A DNA stretch of 6,773 nt, taken from assembly GCA_904502105.1 (NCBI GenBank), contig CAJGDF010000093.1, forward strand, positions 1-6,773, written 5' to 3'. This DNA is from an uncultured Clostridia bacterium (lineage in GTDB: Bacteria > Bacillota > Clostridia > Oscillospirales > UBA644). The notes under the pieces were generated by a model that worked only from the letters and a program-made list of their open reading frames with translations, was not told the DNA's origin and did no database searches. Each line of letters begins with the position of its first letter. Within the stretch, counting starts at the first letter, position 1. Below, one piece after another: positions 1 through 6,262 of the stretch. The translations under genes were made by a program, and so were the position numbers.

Positions 1-514
1 GAATGTTGAATTATGCAAAAAAATACTTTTGCCTTTGGGTATTGATTTTAAAGAGGCTGATTGCAGAAAACATCTGCCGTATTCAGATGAAAGCTTTGAT
101 ATTGTTATAAACCGCCACGGTGATTTTAACGAAAAAGAGATATTTCGTGTTTTGAAAAAAGGCGGTATATTCATAACACAGCAGGTCGGGGCAGAAAATG
201 ACAGGGCGCTTGTCGATCTTCTTCTTTCAAAAGAAACGCCACTTCCTTTCCCCGAACAATATCTATCCGTCGTGTCCGAAAAATTCAAAAATTGCGGTTT
301 TGAGATCATTGAAGGCAAAGAAGCGTTCGGGAATATAACATTTTATGATGTCGGCGCGCTCGTCTGGTTCGCACGTATAATCGAATGGGAATTTATAGGC
401 TTTTCGGTTGATACATGCCTTGACGGCCTTTTGAATGCTCAAAAAGAAATAGAACAAAAAGGCTTTGTTTCGGGAAAAACTCACAGATTTTTCCTTGTTG
501 CAAAAAAATCTTGA
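1..514 (+). CDS. Class I SAM-dependent methyltransferase, C-terminal part (5' end outside window)
   Basis: The frame is open to the left edge (first whole codon at base 2) and ends with TGA at 512-514, so about 171 C-terminal residues are visible. An internal TTG at 29 is not a convincing start, because the reading frame and protein-like sequence (NVELCKKILLPLGIDFKEAD) continue upstream without a ribosome site. What remains fits the second half of a Methyltransf_11-type Rossmann fold. LPYSDESFDIVINRHGDF is the strand 4/motif II region, EIFRVLKKGGIFITQQVG is the usual 'RvLKpGG-hhh' helix and strand 5, and the end FFLVAKK is the last beta strand. The glycine-rich SAM motif I must lie outside the window. 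The substrate cannot be told; RNA, small molecule and cofactor methylation are all possible. Family assignment is fairly sure, function is not. The gene converges on the GH31 gene and stops just before a shared terminator. Confidence 0.85.
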   Translation, partial: NVELCKKILLPLGIDFKEADCRKHLPYSDESFDIVINRHGDFNEKEIFRVLKKGGIFITQQVGAENDRALVDLLLSKETPLPFPEQYLSVVSEKFKNCGFEIIEGKEAFGNITFYDVGALVWFARIIEWEFIGFSVDTCLDGLLNAQKEIEQKGFVSGKTHRFFLVAKKS

Positions 515-560
515 TAAAAAGAGAACAGGTGATTTTGTTTCATCTGTTCTCTGTCTTTTA
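515..560. terminator. Bidirectional rho-independent terminator between convergent genes
   Basis: Arms 520-532 (AGAGAACAGGTGA) and 540-552 (TCATCTGTTCTCT) form a 13-bp stem with one G-U pair and a 7-nt loop. On the plus strand the stem is followed by GTCTTTTATT. On the minus strand it is followed by TTTTTATC. It therefore serves the methyltransferase from the left and the GH31 gene (stop at 566-568) from the right. The minus-strand T run is the better of the two. Confidence 0.9.
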
Positions 561-565
561 TTGAA

Positions 566-2965
566 TTACTTCCAATTTTTGATCTCGTACCAGTTTGCGC
601 CGCAGAATATCGGGAGGAGCTCTTCTTTATCTGCCGAATCATTGTTAAGGAAAACGGGTATCTGACCGAGGTTAGCTTTTGCTTTAACGGTCTGTCCGCC
701 GCCGAAAGTCTCTCCCGTTAAAAGATTCGTCCATGAACCTTCGGGAAGATATACGTCTCTTTCGAACGTGTCTTCGGTAAAGATAGGCGCAATAAGCAAG
801 CCTTCGCCGAGCATAAACTCGTCGTTCATGCTGTGAACATTTACGTCGTCGTTATATTTGAGCGCAAGATGACGAACGGGCGGCATACCTGTCTTACAAG
901 CGATCGCCGAATATTTCTGCATATACGGGATAAGCTCGTAGTGCAGTCGGGTGAAATTGCGGTAGATAGCCTTTGTTTCTTCCGTCATGTCGTAAGCGTG
1001 GCGAACATCGCCGTGAGTCTGCATATTTGTAAGGAACGCCGTAAATTCGGTTGCGCGCGCAAATACTGCGGATTCCGTTTCAAGCCCGATCATGAAATAA
1101 TTTTTTGCTCCGTATGCGTAACTGCCCATGTCGAATGACATATACGGATGTCCCGAAAGTCCGCTGTTTACGGTCGCAAGAAGCTGTTCCTGAAGCTTTC
1201 CGTAAGTTCTCGTCTGGTCGCCTGCCCACATGTACGGGCTTCTCTGCGAACCGATACCGCCGCCTCTGGAGAAGAGCATAAAGCCGTCTTTAAGACCTTT
1301 CTTTTCTCTCAATTCGAGCATTCTCTTATAGAAAGAGGAAATAAAGTAAACTGGATAAGCGTGATGTTCAGTTCCCGCAACTATTCTGTCGGGGTTCTTC
1401 CAATTATAATGAGTTTTTGTTTTACCTATCTGAATATCGCCATCGGGCATACATTCGCAAAAGTCGATCTTAACGCCGTCTATGCCCATTTCGATCATCT
1501 GTCCCCAGATCTTGTCAAAATACCATTCAACAGCTTCATCGTTCGTAATATCAAGATATGTTTCTGCTCTCAGACCACCGTAACCGTTCTTTCCGCAGTC
1601 GGGATTTTCGCCCGTGCCCAAGATCCAGGGTATTTGGTTTGTGTTTTCTTCAACAGTGACGCTTCCGTCTTCATTCGTTACGGTAACATCTGCGTGAACA
1701 TTGTATTCTTCCTTGAATCCGATGTTTTCCCTGTCAAGTTCACCTGCTCGGAGATATACCATCGCCTTTATTCCGTGAGCGTGGAGCCAGTCGATAGCTT
1801 TCTGCATATCTTCTCGGTATGCTCTGCCCTCATCGGTGTCTCTGAAACATTTGCTCCATAAAAGAGCTTCCATGCTTGCAACATCGGGCTTCATGTCGTT
1901 TTTGATAAAATTAGTTATTATCGTTTTACAGCTGTCGCCTCCGGGATTTCCTTTCGGGCCTTTCATGTAATATTTACCCGAATCTGCTTTTACATACGAA
2001 CGCTCATATTTATTTTGTTTGTCGTTAAAGAAATAGAAGATATTTGTATTATCGATCTCGTCTGAATTTACATCGTTTATATTTCTGTAATTGCCGTCGG
2101 CTTCGATAAATAGTTTATCGTATTCGGGAGTATCCGTTATCTTGTCGAAACTGAGATCTCTGTCAAAGCTCCAGAAATCTGGTCTGTATCTGCAAATATG
2201 CATACCCTGCATCCATGGAGTCGGCATATATGCGTGACCTGTAAGCTCTGTGTAACCTAAAAGAGCATCCGCCATGTTGCCTGTCGGGTAGAAATAACAG
2301 TCCATATCGCCGTGGCGAAGCTTGTATGTCCATGTGTTTGCTTCAGCTTTTCCGAAATCAACGAGTGCGGACTCGTTTCTGTTAATAAACATACCACCGC
2401 CTCGTGTCGTAAGAAAGAGGGGAAGAACAACATATGTCGTTTGGGGATTGTTCCAACCGTCGCATGTGAAAAGGTCGATCTGCGTGCCACGCTTGTTTGA
2501 AACGTCAAGTCTCTCGCCGCCGCCGTAAATTGCTTCTTGTTCGGCAAGTGCGCCTTTCATAAAAAGACTGCCGTTGTCATAATTTACGGAAGTCACTTCG
2601 TTGATCACAGCACCGTCTTTTGAACAGAATTTAAGGGAGAAATCTTCTTTCAAAGAAAGGATCGCATATGTTCCTTTCTTTTCCGTTAATGTTATTTTAT
2701 CTTTTTTAACATTGACTTCAACTCTTTGTGCGCCTGCTTTGATCTTCTCGTTCATAAAACGTGCCAATGCCTGTGCCGCACCCATATTGTCGAACTTTCC
2801 GTTTTTGCTCGTCTGCATTCTCCAACCGTTCACGCCCTCGAATGTCAAACGGAAGTAAAGTCCTTCTTTATTGCGAAAATTAAGCGTTTTATTGCAGTAT
2901 TTAACATCATTGACAGCCGCTTTTTTTGTCGTTTTAACGGGTGTTTTAGCCATATTGTTAACCAT
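566..2965 (-). CDS. Glycoside hydrolase family 31 (alpha-glucosidase/alpha-xylosidase-like)
   Basis: A 799-residue retaining alpha-glycosidase of family GH31, with no signal peptide or membrane segment, so probably cytoplasmic. The N-terminal beta-sandwich (about 25-240) has the family landmark EAIYGGGERLD (145-154) and PLFLTTRGGGMFINRNE (182-198). The (beta/alpha)8 barrel starts near TPWMQG (249-254). The catalytic nucleophile is Asp501 in GVKIDFCE, and the likely acid/base is Asp583 in MWAGDQTRTY. The C-terminal beta domain includes LLIAPIF (723-729) and GSWTNLLTGE (743-752). The K-x-D-F-x-E nucleophile motif resembles the alpha-xylosidase (YicI) type more than the WIDMNE of classical alpha-glucosidases, but the substrate is inferred only weakly. 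About 90 unusual residues (roughly 262-350) sit between the first barrel strand and the next conserved block. The start is ambiguous: ATG at 2965 or ATG at 2953 (MAKTPVKTTKK). Neither has a normally spaced SD; the nearest (AAAGGA) is separated from 2965 by a 20-nt hairpin. The gene lies 94 nt after the URO-D-like gene with no terminator between them, so they are probably co-transcribed. Confidence 0.92.
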   Translation of the reverse strand: MVNNMAKTPVKTTKKAAVNDVKYCNKTLNFRNKEGLYFRLTFEGVNGWRMQTSKNGKFDNMGAAQALARFMNEKIKAGAQRVEVNVKKDKITLTEKKGTYAILSLKEDFSLKFCSKDGAVINEVTSVNYDNGSLFMKGALAEQEAIYGGGERLDVSNKRGTQIDLFTCDGWNNPQTTYVVLPLFLTTRGGGMFINRNESALVDFGKAEANTWTYKLRHGDMDCYFYPTGNMADALLGYTELTGHAYMPTPWMQGMHICRYRPDFWSFDRDLSFDKITDTPEYDKLFIEADGNYRNINDVNSDEIDNTNIFYFFNDKQNKYERSYVKADSGKYYMKGPKGNPGGDSCKTIITNFIKNDMKPDVASMEALLWSKCFRDTDEGRAYREDMQKAIDWLHAHGIKAMVYLRAGELDRENIGFKEEYNVHADVTVTNEDGSVTVEENTNQIPWILGTGENPDCGKNGYGGLRAETYLDITNDEAVEWYFDKIWGQMIEMGIDGVKIDFCECMPDGDIQIGKTKTHYNWKNPDRIVAGTEHHAYPVYFISSFYKRMLELREKKGLKDGFMLFSRGGGIGSQRSPYMWAGDQTRTYGKLQEQLLATVNSGLSGHPYMSFDMGSYAYGAKNYFMIGLETESAVFARATEFTAFLTNMQTHGDVRHAYDMTEETKAIYRNFTRLHYELIPYMQKYSAIACKTGMPPVRHLALKYNDDVNVHSMNDEFMLGEGLLIAPIFTEDTFERDVYLPEGSWTNLLTGETFGGGQTVKAKANLGQIPVFLNNDSADKEELLPIFCGANWYEIKNWK

Positions 2966-3059
2966 AGCTTTCGTTTACGAAAGCTTCCTTTCTTTGGAAA
3001 TCGGGGCTGGTTTTGCTATGTTAAGTGACGAAAGCCACAAAACCATTCTCCTTTATATG
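2966..3059 (-). promoter_or_regulatory. Structured leader of the GH31 gene: two SD sites, two hairpins, possible upstream ORF
   Basis: Read on the minus strand, this gap starts with SD AAAGGAG (3053-3047). It is followed by an 8-bp hairpin, TGGTTTTG (3045-3038) with CAAAACCA (3015-3008). Next comes a second SD, AAAGGA (2991-2986), followed directly by a perfect 8-bp hairpin, AGCTTTCG/CGAAAGCT with loop TAAA (2985-2966), and then the GH31 ATG at 2965. The first SD has an ATG 1 nt away (3046) and a better-spaced TTG at 3040. From TTG, a 21-residue ORF (beginning MWLSSLNIAK) runs in the GH31 frame and ends at TAA 2977-2975, inside the second hairpin loop. The elements are seen directly. A role in translation control or coupling is inferred. 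Confidence 0.45.
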
Positions 3060-4154
3060 TCAGCTTAACGCAAATATGCCGCGCTTCTGCTTGTAAATTC
3101 TTTCCACTTCTTTGATCAAAGCTCTGGATGAATCTTCATCGAGGCCGCCTGTGCTTAACTGAACACCCTGCGGATCAAGTGCTTCGCAGAGAGGAATCAC
3201 TTCATTTGTGCTGCAGCCTATCTGAAGACCTTTTCCTGCTTTCTGGATCTTCTGATAGAGTTCTATCCATTGAAGAGGAGACGGTTTTCCATGGCCGGGT
3301 ACCCACTGTATCCCGTGAAGCTTTTCAAGAGATAAAAGTGTATCAAGGTGTGTAAGAGAACCTACCCCGTCAAGATGGTAAACGCTGTGCGGGAGCCAAT
3401 CAAGCTCAGCTTTCAGCTCGGGAAGTACAAATTCGTGAAAATGCTCTGATGAGATCATATAAGAAAAGTCGCAGCTTGTAACATACCACAGATCATCGGG
3501 GTGAAGAAGGCCCATCCAGTTTGTGGTTCCCTTTTGCTTGGTGGATGTTAATTCATATGAACGTTTTGCTATCTCTTTGAAAACATCAAAAACTTCCCAG
3601 ACTCTCTTTTTGAACTGTTCAGGCTCATCGTAAAGGTCCATTGCCGCAACCTCTGCGCCTCTCAGTGAAACGATCGCATCAGCACCGGGGTGCAAGTCTG
3701 TAATGCCAACAAGAAAATCTCCGTTTGCTTCGTCTAATGCCGCGTTCGTAAATTCGACCATTTTTTTCCACCATTTGTTGTTTTCGTCAAACTTAATGGT
3801 CGGGAATTCTTCATAATCGTTTATACACGGCTCTGCCCAGCTTGTGCTCGGAGAAAATTCAAGGTCGCATCCGCATACCGCTCCTACAAAATCAGGGCCG
3901 AGGTTTGGGCTGTATGACGGAAATGATTCGCCGAGATAAATCGTTCCTTCAACACCTCTTCGTACTGATTTTACATGAAATTCCGTATCGAGCCATCTTT
4001 CTTTTATTGTGTCCGGTGCAGTCGGGGCAGGAGGGAGAACAGCATCTTTTTTCGGTGCTGTTAAACATATAAGCGGACGTTCGTCGTTTGCCATGTTCCA
4101 GAATTCACGCCAACGCTCCGCAATCTTTTCATATCCTTGATCTATGTTTATCAT
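3060..4154 (-). CDS. Uroporphyrinogen decarboxylase-like (URO-D superfamily) protein, probably not HemE
   Basis: Predicted 364-residue cytoplasmic TIM-barrel protein. The start is ATG 4154 (MINIDQGYEKIAERWREFW), with SD AAAGGAA 8 nt upstream and a consensus promoter just before it. The frame stays open into the tRNA gene, but that extension lies upstream of the promoter. The C-terminal half has the URO-D/methylcobalamin:CoM methyltransferase pattern: YHLDGVGSLTHLDTLL (259-274), the strand GIQWVPGHGKPSP (281-293), LQIGCSTNEV (310-319) and GVQLSTGG (330-337). The HemE N-terminal RQAGR signature is not seen, which argues against haem synthesis. Corrinoid-linked zinc methyltransferases use H-x-C at the position where this protein has H260-L-D262, so classical zinc-thiol chemistry is also doubtful. 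Related proteins are found beside sugar-degradation genes in Clostridia, as here with GH31. The true substrate is unknown. URO-D superfamily membership is likely; function is not assigned. Confidence 0.82.
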   Translation of the reverse strand: MINIDQGYEKIAERWREFWNMANDERPLICLTAPKKDAVLPPAPTAPDTIKERWLDTEFHVKSVRRGVEGTIYLGESFPSYSPNLGPDFVGAVCGCDLEFSPSTSWAEPCINDYEEFPTIKFDENNKWWKKMVEFTNAALDEANGDFLVGITDLHPGADAIVSLRGAEVAAMDLYDEPEQFKKRVWEVFDVFKEIAKRSYELTSTKQKGTTNWMGLLHPDDLWYVTSCDFSYMISSEHFHEFVLPELKAELDWLPHSVYHLDGVGSLTHLDTLLSLEKLHGIQWVPGHGKPSPLQWIELYQKIQKAGKGLQIGCSTNEVIPLCEALDPQGVQLSTGGLDEDSSRALIKEVERIYKQKRGIFALS

Positions 4155-4161
4155 ATCAGTT

Positions 4162-4169
4162 GTTCCTTT
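4162..4169 (-). promoter_or_regulatory. Ribosome binding site deciding the URO-D-like start
   Basis: On the minus strand, AAAGGAAC lies 8 nt before ATG 4154. It fixes that ATG, rather than the longer open frame running back to 4271, as the start. Confidence 0.8.
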
Positions 4170-4182
4170 GATATTTTTTTCT

Positions 4183-4211
4183 ATTTTAACATAATAAACT
4201 GATTTTGTCAA
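4183..4211 (-). promoter_or_regulatory. SigA-type promoter of the URO-D-like/GH31 operon
   Basis: Minus strand: -35 TTGACA (4211-4206), exactly 17 bp, then -10 TAAAAT (4188-4183) preceded by TGT, giving an extended -10. Transcription would begin near 4176, leaving a leader of roughly 20 nt that holds the AAAGGAA ribosome site. The -35 box directly follows the T tract of the tRNA terminator. Confidence 0.85.
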
Positions 4212-4244
4212 TAAAAAAAGACGATTACTTTCGTAATCGTCTTT
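4212..4244 (-). terminator. Rho-independent terminator of tRNA-Leu
   Basis: Arms 4233-4244 and 4217-4228 pair perfectly over 12 bp (minus strand AAAGACGATTAC / GTAATCGTCTTT) with a GAAA tetraloop. A T run continues toward 4212. The stem begins at the last base of the encoded CCA, so there is essentially no spacer after the tRNA. Confidence 0.92.
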
Positions 4245-4330
4245 GGTGCAGGAGACGGGACTTGAACCCACACAAGCTTTCGCCCGCTACCACCTCAAAG
4301 TAGTGCGTCTGCCAATTCCGCCACTCCTGC
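4244..4330 (-). tRNA. tRNA-Leu, anticodon GAG, with encoded CCA
   Basis: The minus strand folds as a class II tRNA of 87 nt including CCA. The acceptor stem is GCAGGAG/CTCCTGC with discriminator A and CCA (4246-4244). The D loop contains AATTGGCAGAC. The anticodon stem is CTACT/GGTAG around loop TTGAGGT, giving anticodon GAG, which reads CUC and CUU. The long variable arm CGGGC-GAAA-GCTTG is typical of leucine tRNAs, and the T arm is GTGGG-TTCAAGT-CCCGT. CTT leucine codons are common in the neighbouring genes, which fits. It has its own promoter upstream and a terminator directly downstream. Confidence 0.97.
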
Positions 4331-4340
4331 GTGCTGGTAT

Positions 4341-4369
4341 ATTATAGCAGATTACTTTTATTTTGTCAA
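4341..4369 (-). promoter_or_regulatory. Consensus SigA promoter of tRNA-Leu
   Basis: Minus strand: perfect -35 TTGACA (4369-4364), a 17-bp spacer ending in TGC, and perfect -10 TATAAT (4346-4341). This is full consensus plus an extended -10, as expected for a strongly expressed stable RNA. The tRNA begins at 4330, 10 nt after the -10, so little 5' leader is transcribed. Confidence 0.93.
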
Positions 4370-4469
4370 TAGGTTTTTCAAAATTATTTTTCAACAAAAT
4401 TGTGACATAGAAAATGACTGCAAAAATCATCCGAAAAGAAAAACTGCGGTAGAAATAACCGAAAAATCG

Positions 4470-4498
4470 TTGACTATTTGCCGTTTTTGTGGTATTAT
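4470..4498 (+). promoter_or_regulatory. SigA-type promoter of the GNAT/GNAT/DUF3784 cluster
   Basis: -35 TTGACT (4470-4475), 17-bp spacer, -10 TATTAT (4493-4498). Transcription would start near 4505, about 24 nt before ATG 4529. This excludes the in-frame upstream TTG at 4478, which lies inside the promoter. The roughly 100 bp between this promoter and the tRNA promoter (4370-4469) are AT-rich; I see nothing else there. Confidence 0.82.
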
Positions 4499-4528
4499 TG
4501 TTGTAAAAGAACCGTTTCAGGAAAAATT

Positions 4529-5317
4529 ATGGATAATAACTTTATTTTAAAAACGGCAATGCAGCAGTCTGCCATAGATCTTTGTGCGGATGTGCATGAT
4601 TTTGAGAAGCACGAAAATATTATTGTTCTTTCTCATATAAATGACAGCGCAAGGCGGTATCTTAAGCTTCCGTTTTCGTGTCAGCTTGTTTCTTACGGAA
4701 ATAATATCGTCGCATCCGTAGCCCCCGAATTTTATGAGATCACCGAAAGCTATATCAATTCATTCCCGGTTGAACATTGTTTTGAAACTCCCAATATGCA
4801 TGTTCTTAACGATGCTTTGCTGAAAAAGGGGCAGAAGGTTTGTTTTATGGCAGAGTATTTTCTGCCCGATATTTCGGTTTTACATGAGCTTGACTGCCCG
4901 TATAGTCTCCGTGTTTTAACACAAAAGGATTTTGCGGATCTTTATCTTCCCGAATGGAGCAATGCGCTTTGTGCGGACAGAAAGCATCTTGACGTTCTGG
5001 GTGTCGGCGCATATGACGGTGAAAAGCTTGTCGGCCTTGCAGGATGTTCTGCGGATTGCGAAACTATGTGGCAGATCGGCATTGATGTTCTTCCCGATTA
5101 CCGAAAACAGGGGATAGCGTCGGCTTTGACAAGCCGTCTGGCTGTTGAGATCGTTAACAGGGGAAAGGTTCCGTTTTATTGTGCCGCATGGTGCAACATC
5201 AAATCTGTAAGAAACGCGATCCGAAGCGGCTTTCGTCCCGCCTGGGTAGAAATGACTGCAAAACCATGCGAAACGGTTGATGAGATAAACGGAACGATAA
5301 AAAGGAATAAGGATTAA
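4529..5317 (+). CDS. GNAT family N-acetyltransferase (two-part, about 262 aa)
   Basis: 262-residue cytoplasmic protein. ATG 4529 is chosen because CAGGA lies 7-8 nt upstream and the promoter lies in front of it. The C-terminal half (about 125-245) is a GNAT fold. [20 protein letters not shown] is the beta1-alpha1 region, followed by [18 protein letters not shown]. Motif A is [20 protein letters not shown], with the acetyl-CoA pyrophosphate loop R192-x-x-G195-x-A197. N223 and S226, with the GF near 234-235, form motif B. The N-terminal half (1-120) is a degenerate second domain with conserved-looking [11 protein letters not shown]. This layout matches a Clostridia group of about 260-residue GNAT proteins. 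The acceptor (amine, peptide or antibiotic-like) cannot be predicted. It is the first gene of a tight plus-strand operon, and its last codons hold the SD of the next gene. Confidence 0.88.
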   Translation: MDNNFILKTAMQQSAIDLCADVHDFEKHENIIVLSHINDSARRYLKLPFSCQLVSYGNNIVASVAPEFYEITESYINSFPVEHCFETPNMHVLNDALLKKGQKVCFMAEYFLPDISVLHELDCPYSLRVLTQKDFADLYLPEWSNALCADRKHLDVLGVGAYDGEKLVGLAGCSADCETMWQIGIDVLPDYRKQGIASALTSRLAVEIVNRGKVPFYCAAWCNIKSVRNAIRSGFRPAWVEMTAKPCETVDEINGTIKRNKD

Positions 5318-5321
5318 ATTT

Positions 5322-5861
5322 ATGATACTTAAAACAGACCGTCTCATTCTCCGTCCATGGTGTGAGGATGATGCTGAAGAATTATATAAATACGCTAAAG
5401 ATCCCGATGTCGGTCCGCCTGCAGGCTGGCCGCCGCATGCAAGTGTTGAAAACAGCCGAGATATAATCAGAAATGTCTTATCTGATAAGGAAACATATGC
5501 TGTTTGCCTTAAAGAAAGCTGTAAACCGATCGGCAGTATAGGGCTTCATCATAACGACCTTGCCGAAAAAGATGATGAATATGAACTCGGTTATTGGATA
5601 GGCAAGCCGTTCTGGGGGCAGGGGCTTATCCCGGAAGCATCCCGTGAAATTCTTCGATATGCGTTTGAAGATCTCGGTATGAACAGGATATGGTGCGGAT
5701 ATTATGACGGAAACATTAAAAGCCGCCGTGTTCAGGAAAAGCTCGGATTTGTCTATCATCACACCACAGAAGGCATTGAGCTCAAGCTTTTAAACGAGGT
5801 CCGGACAGGGCATGTTATGCTGATGACGAGAGAAACATGGAAAGGAGATTTTTATGGGTGA
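5322..5861 (+). CDS. GNAT family N-acetyltransferase, RimJ/RimL type
   Basis: 179 residues, the normal length for RimJ/RimL-like GNATs. It begins with the family's typical [32 protein letters not shown] (68-76) and [20 protein letters not shown] (87-106) follow, the latter with the acetyl-CoA loop W98-G-Q-G101. [13 protein letters not shown] (131-143) is the usual N-x-x-S-x-x-V-x-E-K-L-G-F helix. The family acetylates protein N-termini, small amines or antibiotics; which applies here is not visible. The gene starts 4 nt after the previous stop, with SD AAGGA in the tail of that gene, and ends overlapping the next gene by 8 nt. All three are likely one transcript with coupled translation. It is not closely similar to the upstream GNAT, so this is not a recent tandem duplication. 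Confidence 0.93.
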   Translation: MILKTDRLILRPWCEDDAEELYKYAKDPDVGPPAGWPPHASVENSRDIIRNVLSDKETYAVCLKESCKPIGSIGLHHNDLAEKDDEYELGYWIGKPFWGQGLIPEASREILRYAFEDLGMNRIWCGYYDGNIKSRRVQEKLGFVYHHTTEGIELKLLNEVRTGHVMLMTRETWKGDFYG

Positions 5862-6183
5862 ATATATTTTTGCAATTGCTATTGGCATCATTTTGATCGT
5901 GATCGGTATTTTCAACAGGCTCGGTCATATTGAAATGATCCATTCATATCACAGAAAACGTGTTACCGAAGAAGAAAGAGTTCCTTTCGGCCAAATAACA
6001 GGATGCGGTATGATAATAATAGGCGCATCTGTCGTTCTGTCGGGGATTTTATCGCTTGTTTCTTTTTTAACAAATTTTGCACTGCTTGAGCTTATCGCGA
6101 ATATTACAGTGTTTGCAGGCCTTGCGGTCGGGACAGTGTTTATTTTTTATGCGATGTTCAAATACAATAAAGGCATTTTTTAA
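5854..6183 (+). CDS. DUF3784-like small membrane protein
   Basis: 109 residues with three predicted membrane segments: about 4-20 ([16 protein letters not shown]), 48-72 and 78-102. A polar, basic loop, [20 protein letters not shown], lies between the first two. This topology and the [11 protein letters not shown]...FG...G.IIIG pattern match, from memory, the DUF3784 family of Firmicutes, whose function is unknown. SD AAAGGAG (5841-5847) sits 6 nt before ATG 5854, inside the upstream GNAT gene. The ATGGGTGA overlap couples the start to the stop of that gene. It is the last gene of the cluster. No clear terminator hairpin follows. Confidence 0.8.
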   Translation: MGEYIFAIAIGIILIVIGIFNRLGHIEMIHSYHRKRVTEEERVPFGQITGCGMIIIGASVVLSGILSLVSFLTNFALLELIANITVFAGLAVGTVFIFYAMFKYNKGIF

Positions 6184-6235
6184 TATATAGTAAAATGACA
6201 AAAAAAATTACCATAAAATCATATTATTTTTCTAA

Positions 6236-6255
6236 CACAAAACAATGTTTTTGTG
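6236..6255. promoter_or_regulatory. Inverted repeat upstream of uxuA, candidate operator
   Basis: Arms CACAAAA (6236-6242) and TTTTGTG (6249-6255) are separated by 6 nt. The repeat covers the expected -35 region of the promoter whose -10 is at 6257-6262, a typical place for a repressor site. No known regulator consensus (cre box, UxuR/ExuR) is recognised in it. Confidence 0.4.
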
Positions 6256-6262
6256 ATACAAT
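6254..6262 (+). promoter_or_regulatory. Candidate extended -10 promoter of uxuA
   Basis: TGATACAAT combines an extended -10 TGn with a TACAAT -10 box. There is no good -35 at 17 bp. Transcription would start near 6269, giving a leader of about 64 nt. It is the best candidate in the 149-nt gap after the DUF3784-like gene, but read-through from that cluster is also possible. Confidence 0.45.

Noticed and set aside
1148..1861. Plus-strand open frame of 237 codons inside the GH31 gene
   Set aside because: It is antisense to a clear GH31 coding sequence. The translation is low-quality and resembles no family, and there is no SD or promoter. It is a shadow frame, as are the other frames opposite GH31.
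3060..4154. Annotation as hemE (haem biosynthesis)
   Set aside because: The HemE N-terminal RQAGR signature is not seen, no haem genes are nearby, and the context is glycoside metabolism.
4155..4271. Longer N-terminus of the URO-D-like protein starting at 4271
   Set aside because: The extension would be read from inside the tRNA gene and through its terminator and the promoter. The SD at 4162-4169 and family-like sequence begin with ATG 4154.
4244..4330. tRNA-Leu as the attachment site of an integrated element
   Set aside because: There is no integrase, no repeat of the tRNA 3' end elsewhere in the window, and no mobile genes. The flanking genes look like ordinary chromosome.
4478..4528. 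TTG start adding 17 residues to the first GNAT
   Set aside because: It lies between the -35 and -10 of the promoter, so it would not be transcribed. ATG 4529 has its own SD.
4412..5263. Repeated 14-mer AAATGACTGCAAAA at 4412-4425 and 5250-5263
   Set aside because: One copy is intergenic and AT-rich, the other encodes part of the GNAT sequence EMTAK. There are no flanking similarities or further copies, so chance is the simplest explanation.
4916..5347. Minus-strand open frame of 143 codons across the first GNAT
   Set aside because: It is antisense to a gene with clear GNAT motifs, and no SD or family resemblance is seen.
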